From contig JAYSTS010000400.1 in the NCBI GenBank assembly GCA_043719475.1, positions 1-29,640 on the forward strand: a stretch of 29,640 bases of DNA, given 5' to 3'. A program made the translations under genes and the position numbers. A model generated the notes under the pieces. That model was not told the DNA's origin. It saw nothing but the letters and a program-made list of their open reading frames with translations, and ran no database searches. Shown here piece after piece: positions 1-8,062 of this stretch. Numbering within the stretch: position 1 is the stretch's first letter; every line of letters begins with the position of its first letter. This DNA is from SYFY01 sp043719475 (GTDB lineage Bacteria; Pseudomonadota; Gammaproteobacteria; Pseudomonadales; Azotimanducaceae).

Positions 1-503
1 AGCTGAAGGTGGATTCAGCGCGCACTACGCTGCTGGAACTCAATCCCGGAATCGTGATTCATACCATCAGTCGAGTACTGGATGAGACCAACCTGAGAAA
101 TCTGGCTGAACAGGTCGATGTCATTCTCGACGCAACCGACAACTTCCTCGTTCGGTACGCCATGAACAGTGCCAGCATTGCTGCGCGTAAGCCGCTGGTG
201 TCTGCTGCCGCAATTCGCTTCGAAGCGCAGCTGACCACCTTCGACCCTCGCCAGTCCGACTCACCTTGTTACGCCTGTCTTTATCCAGAGGCCAGTGCGA
301 CAGACCAGACCTGTTCGGAGAATGGTGTCATTGCGCCGCTGGTTGGCATTGTTGGCGCATTTCAGGCACTCGAAGTCATCAAACTGCTGGCGGGTATTGG
401 CGAGACTCTCGTCGGTCGGTTGCTGTTTTTCGACGCCAAGTACGCGCAGTGGCGTGAATTCAAGCTGAGCAAGGCGCCGAACTGTCCTGCTTGTGGCGGT
501 TGA
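1..503 (+). CDS. moeB: Molybdopterin-synthase adenylyltransferase MoeB (3' part)
   Basis: This is the C-terminal two thirds of a ThiF/MoeB/HesA-family E1-like adenylyltransferase. The reading frame is open to the left edge, so the start and the ATP-binding N-terminus lie outside the window. Family members activate the C-terminal Gly-Gly of MoaD (or ThiS) by adenylation so that it can carry sulfur for molybdopterin synthesis, in the cytoplasm. Visible are the TDN motif (DATDNFLVRY), the conserved AAIRFEAQLTTF strand, a cysteine in the QTCSENGVIAPL segment, and two zinc-binding CxxC pairs, CYAC and the terminal CPAC. The alignment to E. coli MoeB runs to the end without gaps I can see. ThiF is the main alternative, but MoeB fits better. 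The 3' end overlaps the convergent lipB end by 44 nt. Confidence 0.88.
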   Translation, partial: LKVDSARTTLLELNPGIVIHTISRVLDETNLRNLAEQVDVILDATDNFLVRYAMNSASIAARKPLVSAAAIRFEAQLTTFDPRQSDSPCYACLYPEASATDQTCSENGVIAPLVGIVGAFQALEVIKLLAGIGETLVGRLLFFDAKYAQWREFKLSKAPNCPACGG

Positions 504-1110
504 GGCCATACACAGCGAGCAGATGCTCGAGTAACTTCGTTTTGACCTCTTCGATTTGAATATCTGGAACGAACATCTGCATATCCGTTACCTGCATGCC
601 GCTCATGCCACAGGGGTTGATCCGATTGAACGGCATCAGATCCATCGCCACATTCAACGCCAGGCCATGGTAGCTGCAACCTCGACGCACCCTGAGCCCT
701 AGCGACGCAATCTTGGTGCCGTGAATATAGACCCCTGGCGCATCGGGCCGCGGCGCACCCGCAAGCCCATAGTCTGCCAAGGTACGTACGCACGATTCTT
801 CGATGCCTGAAACTAGCCCGCGCACGGACAATCCCAATCGATGCAGGTCCAGCATCAGGTAGCCAGTAATCTGACCTGGTCCGTGGTAGGTGACCTGCCC
901 GCCACGATCAGACTGCACGATGGGGATATCTCCCGCTGCCAGAACATGTTCAGCCTTGCCAGCCTGACCTTGAGTAAAAACCGGATCGTGCTCCGTGAAC
1001 CAGATTTCATCAGCCGTTTCGGCGGTACGTCCAGACGTAAAACTGCGCATCCCCTCAAACGTCGTTGCGTAAGCAGTTCGTCCAAGATCTCGAAAGATGA
1101 CTTTCTGCAT
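460..1110 (-). CDS. lipB: Octanoyl-[ACP]:protein N-octanoyltransferase LipB
   Basis: LipB transfers octanoyl from acyl carrier protein to lipoyl-domain lysines of 2-oxoacid dehydrogenases and GcvH, the first step of endogenous lipoate assembly. The 216-residue protein is the normal size. It shows the RGGQVTYHGPGQ signature (residues 69-80), the catalytic lysine in GTKIASLG (Lys133) and the catalytic cysteine in INPCG (Cys167). The ATG start gives the expected QKVIFRDLG beginning. It follows ybeD by 31 nt in the same direction. In many relatives lipA (lipoyl synthase) comes next; here the downstream DNA is the convergent moeB, and the lipB stop lies inside the moeB coding sequence. Confidence 0.96.
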   Translation of the reverse strand: MQKVIFRDLGRTAYATTFEGMRSFTSGRTAETADEIWFTEHDPVFTQGQAGKAEHVLAAGDIPIVQSDRGGQVTYHGPGQITGYLMLDLHRLGLSVRGLVSGIEESCVRTLADYGLAGAPRPDAPGVYIHGTKIASLGLRVRRGCSYHGLALNVAMDLMPFNRINPCGMSGMQVTDMQMFVPDIQIEEVKTKLLEHLLAVYGLNRHKQDSSAPCSA

Positions 1111-1141
1111 GTCGAACTCCTCGTCTTGGCCGTGGTGCCTG

Positions 1142-1405
1142 TTACAGCACCAGTTTGACGTTTGGAATCTTGAGCAAATCCTGGTGCAGCGCTTTTAATT
1201 GCGGCTCGCCGGTTGCAATCAGGGTGACGGCCACACTGATGTAACGTCCATGACTCGACCGGCGCAAGCCGATTTCGTCGGGGCTGACCCCATCCGCATG
1301 CTGGCGCACTACTTCAAGCACACGACGTGCAAAATCATCGCCATCAACCCCGATGATGCGGATCGGATAGCTGCACGGAAACTCAATGGTCGGGTTGTCA
1401 CTCAT
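1142..1405 (-). CDS. ybeD: DUF493 / YbeD family protein
   Basis: This is a small 87-residue cytoplasmic protein of the YbeD (DUF493) family, an ACT-like fold of unsettled role that is habitually encoded between a D-Ala-D-Ala carboxypeptidase and lipB. The pattern EFPCSYPIRIIG, a central SSHGRYISVAVTL strand and the final KIPNVKLVL match the E. coli protein along its length. The ATG at 1405 (MSDNP) is preferred over in-frame codons further upstream because those would extend deep into dacA. With this start the gene overlaps the dacA stop by 8 nt (ATGAGTGA), which suggests translational coupling. A regulatory role in lipoylation is only suggested by the neighbourhood. Confidence 0.9.
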   Translation of the reverse strand: MSDNPTIEFPCSYPIRIIGVDGDDFARRVLEVVRQHADGVSPDEIGLRRSSHGRYISVAVTLIATGEPQLKALHQDLLKIPNVKLVL

Positions 1406-2555
1406 CGCCAAACAGTTCACGGAAAAACAGATAGACAAAGTCGATGAAGCGCGAAAGGAAACCGGCCTCAGCAACTGCAGTGAGCGCGACAAGTGGAGCT
1501 TCATACACTTTCTCGCCCTCCAGAGTAACCCTGAGCGTGCCTACTTCCGCACCAAGCACATACGGCGCTTCGAGGATCTTTGGTACTTCAAGCTCAACCT
1601 TCAAATCGTCATAGTGGCCTCGCGCAAACGTGACCAGCGCAGGCTTGGCAAGACCAAGGTCGATCGTTTCTTCGTCTCCATAGAACACTTCGGACTGCTT
1701 CAGCACCACATCCGCAGCGTATAGCTCACGACTTTCGAAATGCCTGAATCCGTACGACAACAGTTTCTGACTCTCCTGCATCCGCGCATCATCACTGGCG
1801 GTGCCCATCACTACGGAGATCAGTCGCATCCCATCACGCACTGCACTGGAAACCAGGCAGAATCCTGCCTCTTCGGTGTGGCCGGTCTTGACACCATCCA
1901 CAGTCCGGTCATGCCAGAGAAGGCGATTTCGATTCATCTGGTCAATGTTGTTGAAGCGAAAGCTCCGTTCCGAGTAGATCGCATAGGAATCCGGATGTTC
2001 GTTGATCATCGCCTTGCTCAACATCGCAAGGTCCCACGCTGTGGTGACATGTCCCTCGGCCGGAAGACCTGTTGAATTAACGTAGTGCGTATCTTTCAGA
2101 CCCATTTTCTTCGCGTGCTGGTTCATCATGTCTGCAAAAGCGCTTTCACTGCCGGCGATGTGTTCAGCAAGGGCGACCGTTGCGTCATTACCCGACTGGA
2201 TGATTACGCCTTTGAGCAGGGCTTCCAGCGGGACCTGGGTACCCTCCTGTACAAACATGCGTGATCCTTCGGTTTGCCAGGCATTCACGCTGATGTTCAC
2301 CATGTCCGTGAGTTTGATGCGTCCCGAGTCGATCTCGTCGGCTGCTACATAACCCGTCATGATCTTCGTCAGACTCGCTGGCGCCTGAGGATGATGGGAC
2401 AGGTGTTCCACAAGTACTTTTTCGCTGGCAGCGTCGACAAGAACATAGGATGTCGCGGCTATCGCAGGAGGTTCAGGAATCGTGACATTGGCCGCAACCG
2501 CCCCAGCCAGCATGGATATAAACAAAGTCACGAAAACAATTTTAATACGCTTCAT
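1398..2555 (-). CDS. dacA: D-alanyl-D-alanine carboxypeptidase (PBP5/6 family)
   Basis: This is a periplasmic, membrane-tethered serine DD-carboxypeptidase that removes the terminal D-Ala from pentapeptide stems and so limits cross-linking. Starting at the ATG at 2555 gives 385 residues with a signal peptide (residues 1-21, KRIK followed by a hydrophobic core). The penicillin-binding motifs are SLTK (Ser61-Lys64), SGN (121-123) and KTG (223-225, in DGVKTGHTEEAG). The second, beta-rich domain follows, and the protein ends in an amphipathic anchor helix (FLSRFIDFVYLFFRELFGDE). The frame stays open 59 codons upstream, but that stretch lacks family resemblance and would precede the signal peptide. 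The upstream neighbour is rlpA, 130 nt away. The dacA/dacC paralogue name is not resolvable. Confidence 0.95.
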   Translation of the reverse strand: MKRIKIVFVTLFISMLAGAVAANVTIPEPPAIAATSYVLVDAASEKVLVEHLSHHPQAPASLTKIMTGYVAADEIDSGRIKLTDMVNISVNAWQTEGSRMFVQEGTQVPLEALLKGVIIQSGNDATVALAEHIAGSESAFADMMNQHAKKMGLKDTHYVNSTGLPAEGHVTTAWDLAMLSKAMINEHPDSYAIYSERSFRFNNIDQMNRNRLLWHDRTVDGVKTGHTEEAGFCLVSSAVRDGMRLISVVMGTASDDARMQESQKLLSYGFRHFESRELYAADVVLKQSEVFYGDEETIDLGLAKPALVTFARGHYDDLKVELEVPKILEAPYVLGAEVGTLRVTLEGEKVYEAPLVALTAVAEAGFLSRFIDFVYLFFRELFGDE

Positions 2556-2640
2556 TACCAGTAATCCGGTCTCGGTAGTGGCCACGTGTGGCGTTGTAAC
2601 GGAATCAATTAACGATTCACGTGTCGGAAGATCCTTAGGG

Positions 2641-2662
2641 AAGCTCTGAACGAGCAGAGCTT
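2641..2662 (-). other. Perfect 8-bp inverted repeat between rlpA and dacA
   Basis: Arms 2641-2648 (AAGCTCTG) and 2655-2662 (CAGAGCTT) flank a 6-nt loop, predicting a stable RNA stem-loop between the rlpA stop and the dacA start. No U-run follows it on the minus strand, so it is not a classical intrinsic terminator. It could be an mRNA-stabilising or processing hairpin. The 130-nt spacer is the only gap over 100 nt inside this cluster downstream of proA. I see no convincing sigma70 promoter in it. Confidence 0.55.
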
Positions 2663-2685
2663 GGTCCATCGGCAGATCGCAGCAC

Positions 2686-3507
2686 TCATGCTCCCTCCAG
2701 AACAACCGGTGTCCCAAGGTGATAGCGCGCAAACAACGCCTTCACTTTTTCGAGAGCGGCTTCGCCGGTGACAGGGCCGATGCGCACTCTGTACAGATGG
2801 TCGTCCGGAGTCTGTACCACGCTCACTGGATGATCGATCAATCCTTTGAGCTGGACCTGCAGTGCGTCGGCGCTGGCCAGCTGTGCAAAGGCGCCTGCTT
2901 GCACGGTGTAGGATCGGCCTGTGTCCACCGGGTCGAAAGATATGGTTTCAACGCGCACATTCGCAGTACCGGCTCCGTGATAACCCAATTTCACGGCTGC
3001 AGCATAGGAGAGGTCGATGATCCGATCATCGTGGAATGGACCACGATCATTGATTCGCACGATGGTGCGACGTCCATTATCGAGATTGGTCACAGTGGCA
3101 TAGGTTGGAATCGGCAATGTCTTGTGGGCTGCTGTCAACGCCAGCATGTCATAGGCTTCTCCTGACGATGTCCGGCGACCATGAAACTTGGTTCCATACC
3201 ACGAAGCGAGCCCGGTCTGCGCGTAGCCGGCAGCAGAGTTCATGATGAAGTACGTTTTCCCGGCAACGGTATAGTTGGCAGGATTTCCGTACTTGCTGCG
3301 CGGCTCTGGCCTCGGGATTGGATCCGGTAGATTGGCTAGATCCTGCGGGGTGTCTCGTGGCGCTCCATCTCTCAAGACCGGCGTCGTGCCGACTCGGGGC
3401 GGGGTTGTGCCGATTGTGCCGCAACCAACCAGCAACAATCCGCACAACAGAAGAATCAGTACGTGCGCAATGGAGCGCGCCACATTAACGAGTCTCGGCA
3501 GGGGCAC
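2686..3507 (-). CDS. rlpA: Septal-ring lytic transglycosylase RlpA (lipoprotein, SPOR domain)
   Basis: RlpA is an outer-membrane lipoprotein that, in Pseudomonas, cleaves denuded glycan strands at the septum. The 273-residue protein has a hydrophobic signal ending in a lipobox (LVGC, Cys29) and a Pro-rich linker. A double-psi beta-barrel domain follows at about residues 95-185 (GLASWYGTKFHG, SGEAYD, AAHKTLP, RINDRGPF, with the Glu, His and Asp expected for catalysis). A C-terminal SPOR domain (about 198-273, YTVQAGAF) binds denuded peptidoglycan. The GTG start shares one base with the mltB stop (TAGTG). A second in-frame GTG at 3486 would give a more usual 20-residue signal, so the exact start is uncertain. 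The product acts on the same substrate as its neighbours mltB and dacA. Confidence 0.93.
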   Translation of the reverse strand: MPLPRLVNVARSIAHVLILLLCGLLLVGCGTIGTTPPRVGTTPVLRDGAPRDTPQDLANLPDPIPRPEPRSKYGNPANYTVAGKTYFIMNSAAGYAQTGLASWYGTKFHGRRTSSGEAYDMLALTAAHKTLPIPTYATVTNLDNGRRTIVRINDRGPFHDDRIIDLSYAAAVKLGYHGAGTANVRVETISFDPVDTGRSYTVQAGAFAQLASADALQVQLKGLIDHPVSVVQTPDDHLYRVRIGPVTGEAALEKVKALFARYHLGTPVVLEGA

Positions 3508-4517
3508 TATGGTTTACCAACCAGGTTTGCGTTCAGATAGGCAGTTCTGATGGACTGGGCCAGTTCGTGGACGGCTCGTGCATACATGATGCTGTGGTTA
3601 TATCGCGTGATCGCATAGAAATCGTTGAAACCAACAGCGATCCGCTGGCCGTCTTCGAACTGGAATCCATGCATGGCGACGGGGGTGCTGTCAGGCAACG
3701 CCGTTTCAATAGCCACCCCCGATTTTCGCAGATCGCCAAGCGTGCTGGTCGACGCAAGCTCTGTCGCCGGCTGCGCCTGCAAAGCACCTGAAGCATCTCC
3801 GAGATCAATCAGCACCGGATCCTTACCCGTCCAGCGATGTTCGGCAAAGTAGTTCGCGACGCTGCCTACTGCATCGGCGGTGTTGTCCCAGATATCGCGC
3901 AGCCCATCACCATCGAAATCAACCGCATAGTGTCGGTAACTCGATGAAATGAACTGTCCGTAGCCCATAGCGCCTGCATAGGAGCCCATCAGCGTTTCTG
4001 CAGGCTTCTTTTCTTCACGAGCGAGCAACAGGAACTGCTTGAGTTCGCTTCGAAAGAACTGCGCCCGCGGCGGATAGTCGAAGGCCAATGTCGTCAACGC
4101 GTCCAGCACACGATAGGCGCCGCGATGTTTCCCAAAGCGTGTCTCGACACCGATGATCGCAACGACATACTCAGGCGCAACACCAAATTTTGTGTACGCC
4201 TGATCAAGCACTACAGCATTGTCACGCCAGAAAGTGACCCCTTCATCGATTCGTTCTGAACCAAGAAAGATTTTTCGGTACGTGTACCACGGCATCGTCT
4301 TTTCGGCAGGACGGCTGATCGCTTCGAGGATCTTGTCCTGACGAGTCGCCTTGGCAAGCACGGCTTTGAGTTCCGATGCATTGAACCCTCGTTCCAGCAC
4401 CAATTCATCGATTAAACGAATGGCGTCAGGTTGTGTCGAATAGTCGGCGAGAGCTAGAGGTACGCAGGCCACCGCAAACAGACAACACGCGAAAGAGAGC
4501 CTTCGAATTCTTGCCAT
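3507..4517 (-). CDS. mltB: Membrane-bound lytic murein transglycosylase B family (MltB/SltB)
   Basis: This is a family 3 lytic transglycosylase, which cleaves the MurNAc-GlcNAc bond to form 1,6-anhydro ends. The 336-residue protein shows the catalytic glutamate in GVETRFG (Glu125), the SYAGAMGYGQF signature, and the acidic loop DFDGDGLRDIWDN that corresponds to the EF-hand-like calcium site in E. coli Slt35. The N-terminus is a signal peptide ending near ALA-DYS. The cysteines at 11, 12 and 18 do not form a convincing lipobox, so this enzyme may be a soluble periplasmic form (as in Pseudomonas SltB1) rather than a lipoprotein. It begins 3 nt after the rodA stop and runs into rlpA. Confidence 0.94.
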   Translation of the reverse strand: MARIRRLSFACCLFAVACVPLALADYSTQPDAIRLIDELVLERGFNASELKAVLAKATRQDKILEAISRPAEKTMPWYTYRKIFLGSERIDEGVTFWRDNAVVLDQAYTKFGVAPEYVVAIIGVETRFGKHRGAYRVLDALTTLAFDYPPRAQFFRSELKQFLLLAREEKKPAETLMGSYAGAMGYGQFISSSYRHYAVDFDGDGLRDIWDNTADAVGSVANYFAEHRWTGKDPVLIDLGDASGALQAQPATELASTSTLGDLRKSGVAIETALPDSTPVAMHGFQFEDGQRIAVGFNDFYAITRYNHSIMYARAVHELAQSIRTAYLNANLVGKP

Positions 4518-4520
4518 GCG

Positions 4521-5648
4521 TCAGTAGTTCCGGTGTTTGTAGATGGACAGGACAATGCCAAACGTTGCTAACAGCGTGAGCGCCGAAGTACCGCCATAAC
4601 TCACCAGTGGCAGCGGCACACCAACAACCGGCAACAGACCGCAAACCATACCGACGTTGACAAAAACATAGACGGACAGCGTCACGCCGATGGAGCCCGC
4701 AACAAGACGGTCAAAAGTTCGCTTCGCCTGCATCGCGATGTGCAGGCAACGGGCAACTATCAGCAGATAGACTACTAGAAACGTCGCGATACCGACAAAG
4801 CCCAGTTCTTCTCCGATAACCGCCAGAATGAAATCCGTCTGCGCTTCCGGTAGAAAGTCGAGCCGGCTCTGCGTACCTTCAAACAGACCTTTACCACGCA
4901 GACCTCCGGACCCGATGGCCGTCGTGGATTGAATGATGTTCCAGCCTGCCCCCAACGGATCACTCTCGGGGTCAAAGAGGGTCAGGATTCGCTGCTGCTG
5001 ATAACCGCGCAAGCTGGTCCAGAGGATTGGCGCAGCTGCTGCCACCAGCGATCCCGCCGCAATCAACCAGCGCCACGGCAGCCCCGCAAGGAAAATCACT
5101 CCACCACCCGCAGCCAGTACGAGAAGGCCAGTGCCGAGATCGGGCTGAATGACGATAAGGGCAGTCGGCAGGCCGATGATACCCAGCGCAATCAGCACAT
5201 CTCGCCACCCTGGAGGCAAGGACCGATCGTGGAGATACCAGGCCACCATCAACGGTACCGCCAGCTTCAGGATTTCCGAAGGCTGAAAACGGATGGACGA
5301 TCCAAACTGCAACCAGCGTTGTCCGCCCTTCGCTACATCACCGAACACTTCTACCATCGCAAGCAGAAAAACACCGCCTGCATACACAAAGGGCGTGAAG
5401 CGCAGATACTCACGAGGATGAATGTTCGCCAGGACCAGCATAATCGCAAAGCCCGCAGCAAACTTGATCGCTTGACCTTCCAGCCGATCCAGCGACGAGT
5501 GAAGCGCGCTGTACAGCACCCCTAAGCCACAACCCATGAGCAGAGTTAACAAGAACATCAACACCGGGTCCGGCAGCAACTGAAAGCGCACTCTCGCCAG
5601 CTGACCAGATCCATGTTGACCAAGGGTTCGAACAAAGTCGATGTTCAC
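4521..5648 (-). CDS. rodA: Peptidoglycan glycosyltransferase RodA (SEDS)
   Basis: RodA polymerises lipid II into glycan strands for lateral wall growth, in the inner membrane, together with PBP2. The protein is 375 residues from a GTG at 5648. That start overlaps the mrdA stop by four bases (GTGA) and gives the length expected for E. coli RodA (370). About ten membrane segments are evident. Conserved SEDS stretches are FQPSEILKLAVPLMVAW, IQPDLGTGLL, DPESDPLGAGWNIIQS, FLPEAQTDFILAVIGEELG and GVPLPLVSYGG near the C-terminus. A longer frame from 5720 would merely re-read the mrdA repeat region and is disfavoured. The tight overlap with mrdA fits production of a stoichiometric RodA-PBP2 complex. 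Confidence 0.95.
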   Translation of the reverse strand: MNIDFVRTLGQHGSGQLARVRFQLLPDPVLMFLLTLLMGCGLGVLYSALHSSLDRLEGQAIKFAAGFAIMLVLANIHPREYLRFTPFVYAGGVFLLAMVEVFGDVAKGGQRWLQFGSSIRFQPSEILKLAVPLMVAWYLHDRSLPPGWRDVLIALGIIGLPTALIVIQPDLGTGLLVLAAGGGVIFLAGLPWRWLIAAGSLVAAAAPILWTSLRGYQQQRILTLFDPESDPLGAGWNIIQSTTAIGSGGLRGKGLFEGTQSRLDFLPEAQTDFILAVIGEELGFVGIATFLVVYLLIVARCLHIAMQAKRTFDRLVAGSIGVTLSVYVFVNVGMVCGLLPVVGVPLPLVSYGGTSALTLLATFGIVLSIYKHRNY

Positions 5649-7573
5649 GGAGGTTGTCCAGCACTGGCTACTGCCAGGCGAGGTCCTGCACTGGCTACTG
5701 CCAGGCGAGGTAATACCCAAGCATCGGCAACTTCACGCGCGACAGGGCTCGCAACACCGCTGCCACCACCGCCGTTTTCGACAATCACTGCGATGGCGAT
5801 CGTGGGATTATCCGCAGGCGCGAAGGCGACGAACCACGCGTGCTTGCGGTTGTACTCATCCAGATCCTTTTCTTGATAGACCTGTCCCTGCTTGATGCCT
5901 ACCACCTGCGCCGTGCCAGACTTGCCTGCCATGCGATAGGCGATGTCCTGACCAATGTACGGCCAAGCAGTTCCTGCCTGACCGTAGCCAAGGTTACCCC
6001 TGTGTACGACGTCTTCCATGGCATCAACCATCTTCTCCCAGTCTTCAGGGGTCGGCCCGGAAATCGTAACCGACTCGGTGCTCGCCAGGTCCTCGCTGAG
6101 TTCAGACTCACTGTCCAGAAGCATGCGCGGCGGGATGAATCGACCTCGATTGGCGATGATCGATACATAGGTCGCCAGTTGCAGCGGAGTAGCCAGCAGA
6201 TCTCCCTGACCAATCCCGAGATTGATCGTATCGCCGGGATACCAGATTTCCTTCTTCACCTTGCGCTTCCATTCTGGTCCTGGAAGCAATCCCGCACTCG
6301 CATCAGCCACATCCAGAGCGGTTCGGGCACCAAAACCCAACTGGGCACTAAAATCTGTCAACTGGTTGATCTTCAGCCGCGATGCCATGGTGTAAAAAAA
6401 CACATTCGACGACCTGTAAATCGCCCGGTGCAGATCAACGATGCCCTGACCACCAGAATTACCCTGTTTCCAGCTCCAGTCACGATAGAGGCGTCGCTGG
6501 CCGGGTAACCGGAAAAATCCCCGGTCATAGATCGTCTCAGGCCACGTGACCAGGCCACTGGAAAGCGCCGTCAGGCCGACCGCCATCTTGAACGTTGAAC
6601 CTGGGGCGTACTGACCATTGATCGCCCGATTGAACATGGGCCGCGTCCGACCACCAAGGAGCACCTGATAATCTGCAGCGCTGATGCCGGTGACGAACCC
6701 ATTCGGGTCATACGCGGGTTTGCTGACCATCGCCAGAATGCCACCGGTACGGGGCTCGATAGCGACAATGGCCCCGCGTCGGTCGCCGAGTGCCGCATCC
6801 GCCGCGATCTGAAGATCACTGTCGATCTGCAAACGCAGACCCACTCCTGCCTCCGGATGATCGACGTCAAGTTCATTGCGGATGCGGCCATAAGCGTCGA
6901 CTTCAACCTGCTGGTACCCGACCTGCCCATGCAGTGATCGCTCATAAAACTTTTCTACGCCAAGCTTGCCGATGAATTCGGTGCCACTGTATTGCACTGG
7001 ATCCAGCGACTTGAGGTCGTCTTCGTTAACTCGTCGCACTGAACCCACGCTATGCGCAAACATTTCGGCAAACGGATAATGACGAACCGACTCAGAAATG
7101 ATCTCTACACCTGCAAACCGGTGTCGATGCACTGCCAGGATGGCGCGCTCTTCTTCGGTAAGATGCGACTTGAGCATCACCGCTTCGTACGGTCGACGGC
7201 GTCGATCGAGGCGTTTGGCAAAACCTTCGAGGTCGTCCTCACTCAGGTCGATCCGTTTGCCGAGCTCAGACAGCGTCAGCTTCAGATCACCTGCCAGCTC
7301 TCGCACCACAGCGAGATTGTGAATCGGTCGGTTATCCGCAAGGAGCACACCATTGCGGTCATAAATCAACCCACGACGTGGCACCAGCGGCTGAACCTGG
7401 ATGCGATTCTGTTCTGACCGCGTCCGATATTTTTCGTGATCGAACATCTGCAATTGCAAGAGCCGACCCATCAGCACACCGAACAGAATGACAACCACTA
7501 CGGCAACCAGCAGCACACGCCGATTGAAGAGCGCCTGTTCTTCTGACCTATCGTTGAGCGAGATTTCAGCCAT
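5645..7573 (-). CDS. mrdA: Penicillin-binding protein 2, peptidoglycan DD-transpeptidase
   Basis: This is a class B PBP that cross-links peptidoglycan during elongation and activates RodA. Its 642 residues comprise a short cytoplasmic tail, one membrane anchor (about 19-41), the pedestal domain (NRIQVQPLVPRRGLIYDRNG) and the transpeptidase domain. The active-site motifs are STFK (Ser326-Lys329, in APGSTFKM), SSN (388-390) and KSGT (551-554), the latter in the KSG form rather than KTG. The last 21 residues hold a perfect nine-residue duplication, PRLAVASAG (622-630 and 631-639), beyond the end of the normal fold. The ATG at 7573 lies 9 nt after rlmH. The gene overlaps rodA by 4 nt. Confidence 0.97.
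   Translation of the reverse strand: MAEISLNDRSEEQALFNRRVLLVAVVVVILFGVLMGRLLQLQMFDHEKYRTRSEQNRIQVQPLVPRRGLIYDRNGVLLADNRPIHNLAVVRELAGDLKLTLSELGKRIDLSEDDLEGFAKRLDRRRRPYEAVMLKSHLTEEERAILAVHRHRFAGVEIISESVRHYPFAEMFAHSVGSVRRVNEDDLKSLDPVQYSGTEFIGKLGVEKFYERSLHGQVGYQQVEVDAYGRIRNELDVDHPEAGVGLRLQIDSDLQIAADAALGDRRGAIVAIEPRTGGILAMVSKPAYDPNGFVTGISAADYQVLLGGRTRPMFNRAINGQYAPGSTFKMAVGLTALSSGLVTWPETIYDRGFFRLPGQRRLYRDWSWKQGNSGGQGIVDLHRAIYRSSNVFFYTMASRLKINQLTDFSAQLGFGARTALDVADASAGLLPGPEWKRKVKKEIWYPGDTINLGIGQGDLLATPLQLATYVSIIANRGRFIPPRMLLDSESELSEDLASTESVTISGPTPEDWEKMVDAMEDVVHRGNLGYGQAGTAWPYIGQDIAYRMAGKSGTAQVVGIKQGQVYQEKDLDEYNRKHAWFVAFAPADNPTIAIAVIVENGGGGSGVASPVAREVADAWVLPRLAVASAGPRLAVASAGQPP
5661..5711. repeat. 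27-bp tandem duplication in the 3' end of mrdA
   Basis: The unit at 5661-5687 recurs at 5688-5711, with the second copy matching over 24 bases. Each copy contains the short inverted repeat CTGGC-TACT-GCCAG, so two small hairpins are arranged in tandem. In the mrdA frame this encodes two copies of PRLAVASAG at the extreme C-terminus. It ends 12 nt before the rodA GTG start. The repeat is 9 codons long, so the frame is preserved. Confidence 0.9.
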
Positions 7574-7582
7574 GATGGTCGA

Positions 7583-8062
7583 TCAAGCCCGATGGTACGG
7601 ATGGTTGTTCAGCAGACTCCAGGCCCGATACAACGCTTCCGCCAGAATGACACGGACGATGCCATGGGGCAGCGTCAAACCAGAGAGACTGAACGATGTA
7701 CGGGCCGATTTGATCACATCCGGATGCAATCCATCGGCTCCGCCGACGATGAACGCAGGCGGGCGCGCTTCGAGCTGACAGTCTTGCAGAAACTCAGCCA
7801 GCGCAGAGGTGCTGAGCGGACGTCCGCGCTCATCTAGGGCCACCCTGGCTTCCTGCGCGCGGTGTTGGGCCTTGATCCGGCTTGCCTCCAGCGCCTTGCA
7901 CTGCAACAGCTGCTCAGCGCTATGCATCCCGTGTCGATCAGCCGGCGGAATCTCCACCAATTCAAGCGGCAGGCTCCCTCGCAGACGCTTCGCATACTCA
8001 TCAAAGCCTGCGTTGATCCAGGGTGGCTGCCGCTTGCTTACGGTGAGGATGCGAACGTTCAC
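7583..8062 (-). CDS. rlmH: 23S rRNA pseudouridine-1915 N3-methyltransferase RlmH
   Basis: RlmH is a SPOUT-class methyltransferase that uses S-adenosylmethionine to methylate pseudouridine 1915 in helix 69 of 23S rRNA, acting on assembled 70S ribosomes. The 159-residue protein carries the family patterns LDERGRPLSTSALAEFL, FIVGGADGLHPDV and the knot-forming C-terminus SGLTLPHGIVRVILAEALYRAWSLLNNHPYHR. The start is GTG at 8062, sharing GTGA with the rsfS stop. Pairing with rsfS and the mrdA-rodA genes is the usual gammaproteobacterial arrangement. Confidence 0.97.
   Translation of the reverse strand: MNVRILTVSKRQPPWINAGFDEYAKRLRGSLPLELVEIPPADRHGMHSAEQLLQCKALEASRIKAQHRAQEARVALDERGRPLSTSALAEFLQDCQLEARPPAFIVGGADGLHPDVIKSARTSFSLSGLTLPHGIVRVILAEALYRAWSLLNNHPYHRA

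Noticed and set aside
4929..5525. Long plus-strand open frame (198 codons) opposite rodA
   Set aside because: It lies wholly antisense to a clearly conserved rodA, has low-complexity Arg/Gln/His-rich composition, and no ribosome-binding site or family resemblance.
5649..5720. Longer rodA start reading through the mrdA repeat
   Set aside because: The extra 24 residues only re-read the repeat in another frame. The GTG at 5648 gives the family length and a 4-nt overlap.
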